Assembly: GCA_030867875.1 (NCBI GenBank)
Contig: JAOWCC010001634.1
Coordinates: forward strand, 51,866,021-51,930,020
Length of the DNA stretch: 64,000 nucleotides
Source of the DNA: Actinernus sp. WN-2022
Lineage: Eukaryota; Cnidaria; Anthozoa; Actiniaria; Actinernidae
Direction: 5' to 3'
Part shown: positions 1 through 10,214 of the stretch, one piece after another
Layout of the letters: every line of letters begins with the position of its first letter
Numbering within the stretch: position 1 is the first letter of the stretch
The notes under the pieces: generated by a model
The model's input: the letters and a program-made list of their open reading frames with translations, nothing else
What the model was told of the DNA's origin: nothing
Database searches by the model: none
Program-made: the position numbers and the translations under genes

Positions 1-1110
1 CTCGTCTACTAACTTCCTTTGTCATTCAAACATTCTTCCGATTAAAACCGACTTACAGTCTAGTTAAAACAATAACAATTTCGTAAAATGTTCAATTATT
101 TAAAATCCTAATATTCCGTCTAAGTACTAACTTGCATACCCAATTAATATTTTAATAGCATTCATTCCGCAAGACTCCTATGTATAAAGCAGAATTTGAT
201 CTTGGAGTTCATTGGAGCAGAAGAAATCCAATCTGCGTTTAGTGTGACGCACGGATGGCTGACGTACAGCCCTTTTGACCCGTCGACGCACAACGGCTCT
301 CTCAGCTCAAGTATAAACAAACTGTCGCTGAAATCACGATACATCACGTACGACCACCAACGAAAAAAATCACGAAAAAGAATTTGTGGGAAAAAGGCAC
401 CAGTAAGCATGGAAAAGAACATGTTCTCCTCCTATTTTATAGAGTAAACATCCTGCTTGTCTACTGATTTGGCTATTTCGCTCTACTGTCGTCATTTAAC
501 ACATTTTAAGCGGTTTTCGCAATCGCGGCAATCCATTTCGTATCTATCTACGTCTGAAAGGTCATCTACTTATCAACCTATACGTTCATTTCTTCCGGTC
601 CATTAACGGTATTGTTACAAACTGTAAAAGTAAAACATATATTGCTTTCGTTTTCAAAACAGAGATGTTACTGTTCTTACTTAAAAAACACTCTTTCATT
701 ATTCAACAAACTAGTTACTCCTGCGATAGCATGCTATTTACAATATGAATATTGAACAACTGGTTGAAGTTAGAAGACGGCGAGTTTGAAACCTTGGCGA
801 CATCTTCTCCCAGTCAAACGTTCATATCACATGCAAGAGTTTAAAGGATTAATCCAACTCAAACAAATTTGTCATCTTAAGCAGAGTTTCAGGAAAGACT
901 TAGCTAACAAAACAACAATTGCCTGGGCCAAAGCAGCGGGAATTTTTGGATGAGATTTCACAATTCTGCCTTCAACCTACGCATCCCGAGTGTTGGTCTG
1001 TTGGAGCGCGTCATACGTCACACTTCTCGCCAGATTAAACCCGTACATGACGTGTGTGGGATGCATACCTAATCATAAGCTAGGAAGGTTGACACCCAAA
1101 TAACTTGCCG
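1..1110. other. upstream intergenic DNA, no gene seen
   Basis: AT-rich sequence upstream of the ETS gene. Short overlapping frames on both strands near 160-450 mirror each other and have no recognisable motif, so they are not called. No tandem repeat or inverted repeat was noticed. It may hold distal promoter elements of the ETS gene, but nothing specific can be supported. Confidence 0.5.
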
Positions 1111-1122
1111 TTTGCTTCCTCG

Positions 1123-1129
1123 TATATAA
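1123..1129 (+). promoter_or_regulatory. TATA box of the ETS gene
   Basis: TATATAA sits about 30 bases upstream of an initiator-like GGCAGATTAG around 1153. The first ATG of the ETS gene follows at 1253, giving a short untranslated leader of about 100 bases. The spacing is that of a classical metazoan TATA promoter. The transcription start itself is inferred. Confidence 0.6.
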
Positions 1130-1252
1130 GTGTATGCTCCCCAGAGTCTGGCAGATTAGTTTGCAAGACGGTGTGCGTTGGTGAAGTACACATTAGTCAA
1201 GCGGAACAACTTTGTTTATACCTTCACTTCCGACTTTTCAACTAAGGAAAAC

Positions 1253-1268
1253 ATGGAATCAACTAGGG
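1253..1268 (+). CDS. ETS gene coding exon 1
   Basis: Codes MESTR plus the first base of a glycine codon, followed by the donor GGTAAGTA at 1269. Chosen because it has an ATG about 100 bases below the TATA/initiator pair, a consensus donor, and phase 1, which matches exon 2. A later in-frame ATG at 2689 could be an alternative start. Confidence 0.65.
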
Positions 1269-4200
1269 GTAAGTAATGGTCAGGGAAACTTATTTGTTAT
1301 ACGAAAATTACCACTGAAAACGTCAATGAATAAAAGAAATATCTTTATTTCCAAACATTCAGTTTATAATGAAATTACCCCACGTTAAATAATTTGTACC
1401 ACTGTTTATGAACGAATTGGGACGTTCTAACGTTACTCCAACTTATTTCTTTGCGAAGAACGCCTTGTCAAATTTAATTTGTTTAATCTTCATTTTATCG
1501 CGATTTCAGTCAAGCCGTCACTTTGCATTCGCAGGAACCTATATTGATTTACTAAGATTTATTGTGATTCGACGTTAATTAACTTAACTGAGGCAGGCTG
1601 AAAGAATATCAATTCGGACGTGTGAATAAAAAGCCAGGCTGAAATAATTTTGCTGTAGCAAAGCACTTCAATCCACGAGAGTGCGAATGTATCCGCATAA
1701 TCAGATTGCTTGCGTGAATTACAGCTTCCCGTGCCTGTGGCAAGTAGCAGATAAAATAAGTACGCGAAATATCAAACGCGACTCCACTAACTTGAGCCGC
1801 GTGCAGAAAAAAATCCCTCACCTTCAGCAGAATGTTAATAAAGAAAGCCGAAAGACTATAGATTATAGATAAACGTAAGGTGGATCAGTGAGAACGGAGA
1901 GGCGGTTAGAACTTTCTCAGCGTGTTTCTGTTCAGTTCAATATATATTGAACTGAGTATATACAGTCGATGCCAAAAAGGTTGTCCAGCAGAACATAATA
2001 TAATACTATAATATCCATTGTTTTGGGCTATTGTCTAGGCCAAAACAATAGGCCAAAACAATGGATATTAAAGTATTATATTATGTTCTGCTGGACAACC
2101 TTTTTGGCAGCGACTGTATATATATATTGAACTGAGCAGAAACAGGCTGAGAAAGTTATATTGATGTTGATTTTACTACAAAAAGTTTGACCTTCAGACC
2201 TCACAGTAGCACTCGTCAGGAAGTGTTTCTGGTCTTAGCTCTTCCTGAATAAACTCAAGTGACTCACTGTTGGCCTGCATGACCCAGTCAACTTATCTTA
2301 CATACCATGCTCTCTTCCGTGTTAGCATATCCGGGGGGGTTCTTCCTATATTCGGCTGGTAGGGGTGATCGTCGTATTTTTTAGGGTTTGAAATCGGCAA
2401 TTTAGTATTTTTAGGAATCCATTTTTCAGGGTGATTTTTAGACCATGAGGTACATTTTAGGGTAGAAATATTTCACGGTTTGGTATTTTTAGTGTATTTT
2501 TAGAGGTTTTCCGACGATCACCCCTACCCTTTTTACTTCAGTGGAAGAACCCCCCCCCCCCCCCCATTCTGTGAGTGCCTATCAAATTGCCTGTCATGTG
2601 TACCGATTCTGTTCCTGTGAACACGAATGAAGTAGTCTTTGTACGAGGCCAAATTTAATCCATTTTTTTTTTCTCAGGTAAGAAAGAAATGGAAGATATG
2701 AAACGAGAAGGCTCAGAAGAAATGAATGCTTCAAAAAAAACCTCAACGGAGAAGAAACACCGCTATAAGAATACTATCCACTTGTGGGAATTCCTACTGG
2801 AGCTACTAGCCGATGACAGATACAAGTCGCTCATAACATGGAGTAGAAAGGACTATGGTGAATTTAAACTTAAGAATCAGGAGGAGGTGGCGAAGAGATG
2901 GGGAATCTTGAAGCACAGAGCCGGCATGAACTACGAGAAGCTTAGTCGAGCCATTAGGTACTATTACCAACAAGGCATCATTAAAAAGGTGACTAGTAGT
3001 TAAACTCTTTGCTAACACTAGTAACGTTTTCTGATGAAGAGCGCATTTAGTGATAGTGCGGTTTTACTGCAGTGAGCGTTCTGTATCGAGAGCTCGGATC
3101 CGGGACTCGACAGGCGCTTGATAATCGCGCGGTTTTGTCATAACTTAAATTCATCGTTTCTTTATTAAACTGAACAAACTACTAAATTGACTATTGGATA
3201 AAAGTGCTTTCCCAAGTTTATTTGCTACATACAGTATCAGCCGTTTACACGGGAACATCGGATAACATGGGATGAGTGCGATAATTAACAATTATTCACC
3301 GAAGTGGAGGTGAATAGTGGTGGATATTTACAGAGCCGATTTTTTAGTATTATACATACAGATGAATAGCCAGCACCAAATAGGTGATCGCTGCTTCGCT
3401 CAGAAGTGAATAGCAAAGGTATCCCATGTTTGAGTGTAGCGTAGCCAATCAGAGCGCGCGAAAAGTATTATATTCACTGGTGTGGTTGGGCATGGGTACA
3501 GCGGTTGCTTTAAGTGACATTAGGACAAGGCAACGGGCTCACTCTCGAGCATGGGGAGCTTTCGCGTTTTCTTTAGGCCGCTTTGCACAGTAATCCTGTA
3601 CCGCTCGAGACCTGTATTATGATTGCACCATTAGCTCCCATTATACTGTAGCTCTATTGTTTTCGTACTACACGTTCTAAAGGTTAGGGTGTTTTGTATT
3701 GTTGGGAAAGCCAATGTTGTGGCTCGTTTCGAGCGGTACAGGATGGCCCGCTTTGCATGTTGTAATGAATTAATCAGCCCGTTAGTTTAGTCACACAGCT
3801 GTGAGATAATATTACAGCAAGTTAATTAACTAAGATCACTCACCTGATGCAGCCTCAGCCACAAGATCACTCACCATGCAGCCTCAGCCACAAGATCACT
3901 CACCATGCAGCCTCAGCCACAAGATCACTCACCATGCAGCCTCAGCCACAAGATCACTCACCATGCAGCCTCAGCCACAAGATCACTCACCATGCAGCCT
4001 CAGCCACAAGATCACTCACCATGCAGCCTCAGCCACAAGATCACTCACCATGCAGCCTCAGCCACAAGATCACTCACCATGCAGCCTCAGCCACAAGATC
4101 ACTCACCTGATGCAGCCTCAGCCACAAGATCACTCACCTGATGCAGCCTCAGCCACAAGATCACTCACCATGCAGCCTCAGCCACAAGATCACTCACCAT

Positions 4201-7200
4201 GCAGCCTCAGCCACAAGATCACTCACCATGCAGCCTCAGCCACAAGATCACTCACCATGCAGCCTCAGCCACAAGATCACTCACCATGCAGCCTCAGCCA
4301 CAAGATCACTCACCATGCAGCCTCAGCCACAAGATCACTCACCATGCAGCCTCAGCCACAAGATCACTCACCATGCAGCCTCAGCCACAAGATCACTCAC
4401 CTGATGCAGCCTCAGCCACAAGATCACTCACCATGCAGCCTCAGCCACAAGATCACTCACCTGATGCAGCCTCAGCCACAAGATCACTCACCATGCAGCC
4501 TCAGCCACAAGATCACTCACCATGCAGCCTCAGCCACAAGATCACTCACCATGCAGCCTCAGCCACAAGATCACTCACCATGCAGCCTCAGCCACAAGAT
4601 CACTCACCATGCAGCCTCAGCCACAAGATCACTCACCTGATGCAGCCTCAGCCACAAGATCACTCACCATGCAGCCTCAGCCACAAGATCACTCACCATG
4701 CAGCCTCAGCCACAAGATCACTCACCATGCAGCCTCAGCCACAAGATCACTCACCTGATGCAGCCTCAGCCACAAGATCACTCACCTGATGCAGCCTCAG
4801 CCACAAGATCACTCACCATGCAGCCTCAGCCACAAGATCACTCACCATGCAGCCTCAGCCACAAGATCACTCACCATGCAGCCTCAGCCACAAGATCACT
4901 CACCATGCAGCCTCAGCCACAAGATCACTCACCATGCAGCCTCAGCCACAAGATCACTCACCATGCAGCCTCAGCCACAAGATCACTCACCTGATGCAGC
5001 CTCAGCCACAAGATCACTCACCTGATGCAGCCTCAGCCACAAGATCACTCACCATGCAGCCTCAGCCACAAGATCACTCACCATGCAGCCTCAGCCACAA
5101 GATCACTCACCATGCAGCCTCAGCCACAAGATCACTCACCATGCAGCCTCAGCCACAAGATCACTCACCATGCAGCCTCAGCCACAAGATCACTCACCAT
5201 GCAGCCTCAGCCACAAGATCACTCACCTGATGCAGCCTCAGCCACAAGATCACTCACCTGATGCAGCCTCAGCCACAAGATCACTCACCATGCAGCCTCA
5301 GCCACAAGATCACTCACCTGATGCAGCCTCAGCCACAAGATCACTCACCATGCAGCCTCAGCCACAAGATCACTCACCTGATGCAGCCTCAGCCACAAGA
5401 TCACTCACCATGCAGCCTCAGCCACAAGATCACTCACCATGCAGCCTCAGCCACAAGATCACTCACCATGCAGCCTCAGCCACAAGATCACTCACCATGC
5501 AGCCTCAGCCACAAGATCACTCACCATGCAGCCTCAGCCACAAGATCACTCACCTGATGCAGCCTCAGCCACAAGATCACTCACCTGATGCAGCCTCAGC
5601 CACAAGATCACTCACCATGCAGCCTCAGCCACAAGATCACTCACCATGCAGCCTCAGCCACAAGATCACTCACCTGATGCAGCCTCAGCCACAAGATCAC
5701 TCACCATGCAGCCTCAGCCACAAGATCACTCACCTGATGCAGCCTCAGCCACAAGATCACTCACCATGCAGCCTCAGCCACAAAATCACTCACCTGATGC
5801 AGCCTCAGCCACAAGATCACTCACCATGCAGCCTCAGCCACAAGATCACTCACCTGATGCAGCCTCAGCCACAAGATCACTCACCATGCAGCCTCAGCCA
5901 CAAGATCACTCACCATGCAGCCTCAGCCACAAAATGAACAAGAGGCGCCCAGTGGCTCCTTCGTATTAACTGAGACGAGTGTAACACGTGACTTTACACA
6001 GCATGGGACTCGACCATAAAATAAGATCTGAAGGACCTGAAGGCGTGGGAACTAACTTCTGCCGGCCAAACGCAGGCCCTACGCTCGTTATCATTTGTAG
6101 GTAGTTAGTGATTACAGCACATAACACTAGTGATAAAAATTGGTTAGGGCCATCATTATACCACAGTCATTGAGCCTGGTTCACACTAGGCCATTATATC
6201 ACAGTCATTGAGCCTGGTTCACACTAGGCCATTATACCACAGTCATTAAGCCTGGTTCACACTAGGCCATTATACCACAGTCATTAAGCCTGGTTCACAC
6301 TAGGCCATAATACCACAGTCATTAAGCCTGGTTCACACTAGGCCATTATACCACAGTCATTAAGCCTGGTTCACACTAACAATGTAAGCATAAGTGCATG
6401 CAAGCAACATACACAGACGCAGTAACGTACTGATTATTTGCGGCGCTAATAATTACGCAATTACGACACTGCGTCTGCGTGTGTTCCTTGCACTAATGCT
6501 TGCATCGCTAGTGTTACCACTCGTGGGCCGGCGAGAATTTTGAAATGGGAAATTTGATCTTTTTCCCCTGGGGATTTGATCTTAGGAAAATATATCAAAT
6601 TTTCCATGAGGGACCCAAGAATAGCCTGATCATGGGCACGACAGCACAAGTAGCTTGATTATCAAATATATTTATAGCTGAGCAATCTCTACTTACTCGT
6701 CAAAGCAACACGTCCCTATGTCCCAACTGCCGCCAAGCATTGATTACTTTTATATGGTGATTTGTAATAAGAAAATCACGATCCCTTTATCGTCAATAAC
6801 TCTTCACTACTAAAATGGTGAGCGTCGAGTAACACCTGCGCGAGTTGTCAAGTTTCAGTTTTCAGGTTTATTTTGTTTTCACACTGTTTTCTTTATAAGA
6901 TACAATTTATCTGAAGTTATCATCAGTCGCCGCTAACCAGTTTTCAGTTGCTCGAACTGCTACCACGTTAAACTATAATATACTTATCATCTATCTAAGT
7001 TTTCTTCGCCTTTACAGTTACTGCGTGCGGAAGGCGAAATGATTAATGGTGTAAAATTCGACATGAAATAGGCTACATATTATATTGCAAATGTTCCAGG
7101 TATTGAATTATAGATTGTATGTTGTTAGCAAGAAATGTAACTGAGTGAGAGGGTACCTATCGCTGGGCGTTCATTACTTATTATCATTATCAATTAACAC

Positions 7201-7598
7201 TGCTATTGTTGATCTACCATCAGGTTCCCGGCCAAAGACTTGTCTACAAGTTCGGTAAACTTCCCTACGAGTTCAAACCGAGAATCACAAGAATGAAGGA
7301 AGAAAAAGAGATCAAGCCGAGGGCCATCACACAGAGTGCATTTAAAGAACTCAAATCAGAGTCTCCAGCTTTCCTGCCCCTGACGTCACTAACTCCTCCC
7401 CCTGAGGTCGGTTATCACCAGTGCGCCGTCATTCCATCCTTCACTCGGCCAGCGTGCACCTGCTATGACTGCCTCAGCGCATGCGCTGCAGTCCACGCTA
7501 GCTCAGTGTTATTTCCCACCGGCTACACGTATTGTTCACCTATAGTAAGTCCAGTCCGGTCCATTCCTGTCTCTGTTATCACTAGTACTAACTTATAA
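1253..7598 (+). CDS. ETS-domain transcription factor, three exons (gene span)
   Basis: Spliced gene with coding exons 1253-1268, 2678-2988 and 7224-7598, joined at GT-AG introns with matching phases (1, then 0); predicted protein 233 residues. The ETS DNA-binding domain covers about residues 38-123 and is split by intron 2 just after helix 3. Visible hallmarks are IHLWEFLLELL (helix 1), the EEVAKRWG segment, the recognition helix MNYEKLSRAIRYYY with both DNA-contacting arginines, and GQRLVYKFGKLPYEF at the C-terminal edge. The ending RLVYKFGK resembles the ELF3/EHF/ELF5 (ESE) and ELF groups, while YEKLSRA is shared by most ETS classes, so the subfamily is uncertain. The N-terminal 37 residues are charged and too short for a Pointed/SAM domain. 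The C-terminal 110 residues are rich in Pro, Ser, Thr and Cys and may be regulatory. ETS proteins bind GGAA sites in the nucleus and regulate transcription. Confidence in the family is high; the exact start is less certain because exon 1 codes only five whole residues. Confidence 0.9.
1963..2116. mobile_element. Tc1/mariner-like MITE in ETS intron 1
   Basis: A 154-bp foldback with inverted arms of about 70 bases starting CAGTCG and continuing GCCAAAAAGGTTGTCC, bounded by TA dinucleotides. CAGT-initiated ends at a TA target are typical of Tc1/mariner elements. It has no coding capacity. A second, outer inverted pair (about 1910-1962 and 2117-2157, containing TTCAGTTCAATATA) surrounds it, suggesting nesting or local duplication. 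Confidence 0.75.
2331..2568. mobile_element. homopolymer-ended MITE (G/C family)
   Basis: Starts CCGGGGGGGTTCTTCC and ends GGAAGAAC followed by about 18 C. A second inverted pair, GTAGGGGTGATCGTCG and CGACGATCACCCCTAC, lies inside. The interior repeats TTTTTAGGG-like motifs. It belongs with the elements at 37415 and 54605. No clear target duplication was found for this copy. Confidence 0.65.
2678..2988 (+). CDS. ETS gene coding exon 2 (most of the ETS domain)
   Basis: Preceded by the polypyrimidine acceptor TTTTTTTTTTCTCAG. Codes residues 6-109 including helices 1-3 of the ETS domain. The donor AAAAAG|GTGACT follows the codons for GIIKK. Reading through the donor reaches a stop within 12 bases, which would cut the domain before its last strands, so splicing to 7224 is required for a complete fold. 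Confidence 0.92.
3591..3746. mobile_element. short foldback element
   Basis: ATCCTGTACCGCTCGA near 3591 is the inverse of TCGAGCGGTACAGGAT near 3731. The interior segment ACCTGTATTATGATTGCACC recurs inverted near 9855-9890, where it runs into a similar AAGCGGTAC end, so this is an interspersed family. Non-coding. Confidence 0.5.
3836..5932 (+). repeat. 29/31-bp minisatellite, about 70 copies, in ETS intron 2
   Basis: The unit contains ATGCAGCCTCAGCCACAAG and ATCACTCACC. Two unit lengths exist: 29 bp (joined by CACCATG) and 31 bp (joined by CACCTGATG), roughly 50 and 20 copies. Neither length is a multiple of three and the unit lacks stop codons, so long open frames of up to 284 codons arise in all three plus-strand frames. 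These are not genes. The 31-bp units occur in ordered patterns, for example two long plus six short repeated, and strict long-short alternation after 5227. Confidence 0.97.
6150..6378. repeat. 38-bp tandem repeat, about six copies
   Basis: The unit contains CCATTATACCACAGTCATTA and AGCCTGGTTCACACTAGG. Copies differ at a few positions (ATTGAG/ATTAAG). The last copy runs directly into the left arm of the foldback at 6371, suggesting that the array is an expanded end of that element. Confidence 0.9.
6371..6514. mobile_element. foldback element next to the 38-bp array
   Basis: The left arm reads CACTAACAATGTAAGCATAAG ... CAGACGCAGT and the right arm ACTGCGTCTG ... ATGCTTGCATCGCTAGTG, imperfectly inverted, with a central AT-rich spacer. 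No coding capacity. Confidence 0.5.
7224..7598 (+). CDS. ETS gene coding exon 3 (end of ETS domain and C-terminal tail)
   Basis: The acceptor CTACCATCAG precedes GTTCCCGGC, giving VPGQRLVYKFGKLPYEF in phase 0 after exon 2. The remaining tail of about 110 residues has several Ser/Thr/Pro clusters and a CTCYDCLSACAA cysteine-rich stretch, and ends at TAA (7596-7598). Confidence 0.92.
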   Translation, partial: VPGQRLVYKFGKLPYEFKPRITRMKEEKEIKPRAITQSAFKELKSESPAFLPLTSLTPPPEVGYHQCAVIPSFTRPACTCYDCLSACAAVHASSVLFPTGYTYCSPIVSPVRSIPVSVITSTNL

Positions 7599-7810
7599 AC
7601 ACATTCAAACGTTAGCACTTTTCTATTTAATAATATCATGCATTAGACTACGAGCTCGACTGAACTGAGCTATCGGCTGATAGTTGAACCGGAGCCATAT
7701 AGTAGTCTAATTGTTTTAGTAGAAACCATTCCAATGGTAGAAACCAACTAGTTGTTCAGTTTTAGACTCAAGCAAATGTTTGTTTTGTATTTTGGCTAAT
7801 TTGCTCTACC

Positions 7811-7850
7811 CACTACCTGTCACTACCTGTCACTACCTGTCACTACCTGT
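7811..7850. repeat. 10-bp tandem repeat, four exact copies
   Basis: CACTACCTGT repeated four times, in the presumed 3' untranslated region of the ETS gene. Confidence 0.9.
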
Positions 7851-8615
7851 CACAGAAAAGATAGTGAGTAGCTTAGCCAATCAGATTGCAGGATTTGTCA
7901 GGTTAGAACACTTGATGTTTTCTACTATATTTATAATTGTTTTTAGTCTTTGATGAACTTGTACATACTCCCCCACACATGGCCACACGTCTGATATGTG
8001 TTTCATTTGGTTTTTAAAGACAATTTCAAACGAATTCCATTCGGGGTTTTTTCATGCCGACATCATGTAGGTTTGTTAGAATGTCTTGCTAAGGTTACAA
8101 GTTCGGTTGCATTAAATAAGCAAATCATACATGTTTACAGCCAGGAGTATGTTAAGTTACTCATAATCTGATTATTAAATGAGTTTAATAAGAATTTACT
8201 TGGCTGTATATCGGTAATTTGTAAAGCGGACCGCTACCGGACATTTAAATCCTCCTCTATAGGATTTATGTGGTTTCTGTGAAACTAGAACGTGTTGTTC
8301 TGTAATATCTGTTTAAGATTCATAAAGTACTGGCGACAAGCCAGTTATACAAGACATACTTAGAGTACCGATAAGCCCTGTGACCATGTTGGGGCCTAAG
8401 GAACGCTTTCTTTCTGATTTTACAGTGTTTCGATGAGATTCCATGTTTTATGTTAAGACTTCGTTTCACTGACTTGTTTAACAGGTTAATTCCTGTACTC
8501 TATGTTACTTACTTCAATTTTATAGTTTTCTACATTATTCATCTATTATATATACACGTAGAAACTAATGAGCTCAGTAAATGCTCTGTACATAATTACA
8601 ATGCACATCCCATAC

Positions 8616-8621
8616 AATAAA
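8616..8621 (+). terminator. candidate poly(A) signal of the ETS gene
   Basis: AATAAA about 1 kb after the ETS stop codon, followed by a G/T-rich stretch (CTTTTTGGGGGGAATAGTGT) that fits a downstream element. If used, the 3' untranslated region is about 1 kb and includes the four 10-bp repeats at 7811. The assignment is by position only. Confidence 0.45.
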
Positions 8622-8951
8622 GAGTCCAAATCCTTTTTGGGGGGAATAGTGTCAGTTCTGTTGTTAGCCATATAGCAGCTTCAGCTAGTCACGTGCTTTC
8701 AAGACCCCTGTGTTTTGGTAGTCTAGCCTCACTTCCGTTCGACATGAGCAAGACTGGTTCAAGTCTAGGCTCTTCCCCAGGCTTTTCGTTTATGCGCGGC
8801 TTTGTGTCATGTATTGTGATGCAGCGTTTTCCCAGACCGGGTTATTTTTAGATTTCATATATTTCATCGCGGCATGTTATAAAGATAAACACTGGTATAT
8901 AATCAACTATAAAGTTGACTGAGGTATGCTAATCGCCGTGGAAAGCGAGTA

Positions 8952-8988
8952 GCAGCTGACATTTCGAGCGCTAGCCCTTCGTCAGAGC
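8952..8988 (-). ncRNA. hammerhead ribozyme motif in Penelope-like end
   Basis: The minus strand reads GCT-CTGACGA-AGGGCTAGCGCTC-GAAA-TGTC-AGC. This matches the hammerhead core CUGANGA, a 4-bp stem II (GGGC/GCTC with one G-U pair), GAAA, a minimal stem III and a UC cleavage site. The GCT/AGC flanks close stem I. Minimal hammerheads of this kind are established in Penelope-like elements. Activity of this copy is inferred. Confidence 0.7.
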
Positions 8989-9238
8989 AAAAGAGGGAAT
9001 TGTGGGTGGGGAAACGGTTTATATAGTGTTGAGTGCATGATTACCGCTGAGGAAACATGTACTCGGATCAAAGAAAATTGCGCCAATGCATGATTACCGC
9101 TGAGGAAACATGTGCTCGGATCAATTATTGCGCCAACAATAGAAATGCTAATAGTTGTAACAGGACGTGTTAGTGAGTAAACTAAGGAAACATGCTGATC
9201 TAAGTGTGAGTGAATACGTGAATTCTGAAATTAAATGA

Positions 9239-9600
9239 ACGAAAAGCGTTCGTTAATACCATGAGGTGTCAAAGTGTCTAATTTGAAAATAAAGTTCTGT
9301 TCTTTGCGTTTTCGAGTGTCAGTAGTACCTTGCAGAGAAATGCCGCACACAGTGATGTGATTAAGTGACGAGCTACAGGTTTGAGGAGATCCTTGCTGTT
9401 AGTTCTAACATCTAGCAAGTGTTCGCGGAATCGATCTCCTAATCTTCGCCCTGTTTCTCCGATGTAGAGTATGTTACAAAGTGTGCAGGTGATACAATAA
9501 ATAACATTACTGGAAGTACAATCAAAATGGTCAGTGACTTTAAGAGAGCCTTGAGGTCCTGAAATAAATGTCGTAGGTTTAGTGTAAGCTTTCCATGGCG
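9239..9600 (-). pseudogene. GIY-YIG endonuclease remnant of a Penelope-like element
   Basis: Reading the minus strand from about 9592 gives AYTKPTTFISGPQGSLKV, then VIYCITCTLCN and ILYIGETGRRLGDRFREH, the typical GIY-YIG core of Penelope-like elements (LYIG in place of GIY; Arg in GRRLGDRFREH), and then KDLLKPVARH. After about 9360 the frame is lost; a shifted frame continues TVCGISLQG, KRKEQNFIFKLDTL and PHGINERFSF, the usual C-terminus of this family. The domain is therefore frameshifted and presumably inactive. In active elements it nicks DNA to prime reverse transcription. Confidence 0.85.
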
Positions 9601-9941
9601 GTTAGCATACCTCAATCGACTTTATAGTTGATTATATACCAGTGTTTATCTTCCCCGCCGACGCAGACCAACACTAGTTTTTACAGGAACTAGTTACCTA
9701 TCATGTTATAAAGATGTCTCGTTAGCTTCACTTGTTTGGTCAACCAACATGGCTGCAATATCATTAATCATTTGAATTAAAATAACGGCAACGATTGTGA
9801 TTGGCTAACGGAAACCTAATTCGTGGGAGACATTATTCTAAAAATGGCTGTAATGGTGCAATCAGAATACAGGTTTCAAGCGGTACTGTATTACTCAGTA
9901 TGGCAGACGGACGCTCCGGGTAATGGGCTTCTTTCTTTGTA

Positions 9942-10212
9942 TATAATCAGTGTAACCTAACTACCTGTGTGTAACCTAACTACGGTAATGGGTAACGGGT
10001 AATGGGTATAATCAGTGTAACCTAACTACCTGTGTGTAACCTAACTACGGTAATGGGTAACGGGTAATGGGTATAATCAGTGTAACCTAACTACCTGTGT
10101 GTAACCTAACTACGGTAATGGGTAACGGGTAATGGGTATAATCAGTGTAACCTAACTACCTGTGTGTAACCTAACTACGGGTAATGGGTATAATCAGTGT
10201 AACCTAACTACC
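9942..10212. repeat. 66-bp tandem repeat, about four copies
   Basis: The unit contains TATAATCAGTGTAACCTAAC, a second GTGTAACCTAACTACGG, and GGTAATGGGTAACGGGTAAT. The last copy is shortened. Copies are nearly identical, indicating recent expansion. Confidence 0.9.
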
Positions 10213-10214
10213 TG

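Larger units (their letters stand above)
8887..9701 (-). mobile_element. truncated Penelope-like element
   Basis: An 815-bp insertion flanked by the 14-bp direct repeat CATGTTATAAAGAT (8873-8886 and 9702-9715), read as target duplication. Its ends are inverted copies of one another: AAACACTGGTATATAATCAA at the left, and TTGATTATATACCAGTGTTT at the right followed by TTCCCCGCCGACGCAGACC. It carries a minus-strand remnant of a GIY-YIG endonuclease and a hammerhead-ribozyme motif, the combination known from Penelope-like retroelements. The reverse transcriptase part is absent, so this copy is defective. Confidence 0.8.

Noticed and set aside
3836..5932. CRISPR array
   Set aside because: Repeats are contiguous without unique spacers, and the genome is eukaryotic. 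The same applies to the 25-, 17-, 69-, 72- and 33-bp arrays.
3847..5969. A dozen overlapping open frames of 78-284 codons with MQPQPQDHSP repeats
   Set aside because: They are produced by a stop-free minisatellite unit of 29/31 bp in all three frames; no unique coding sequence is present.
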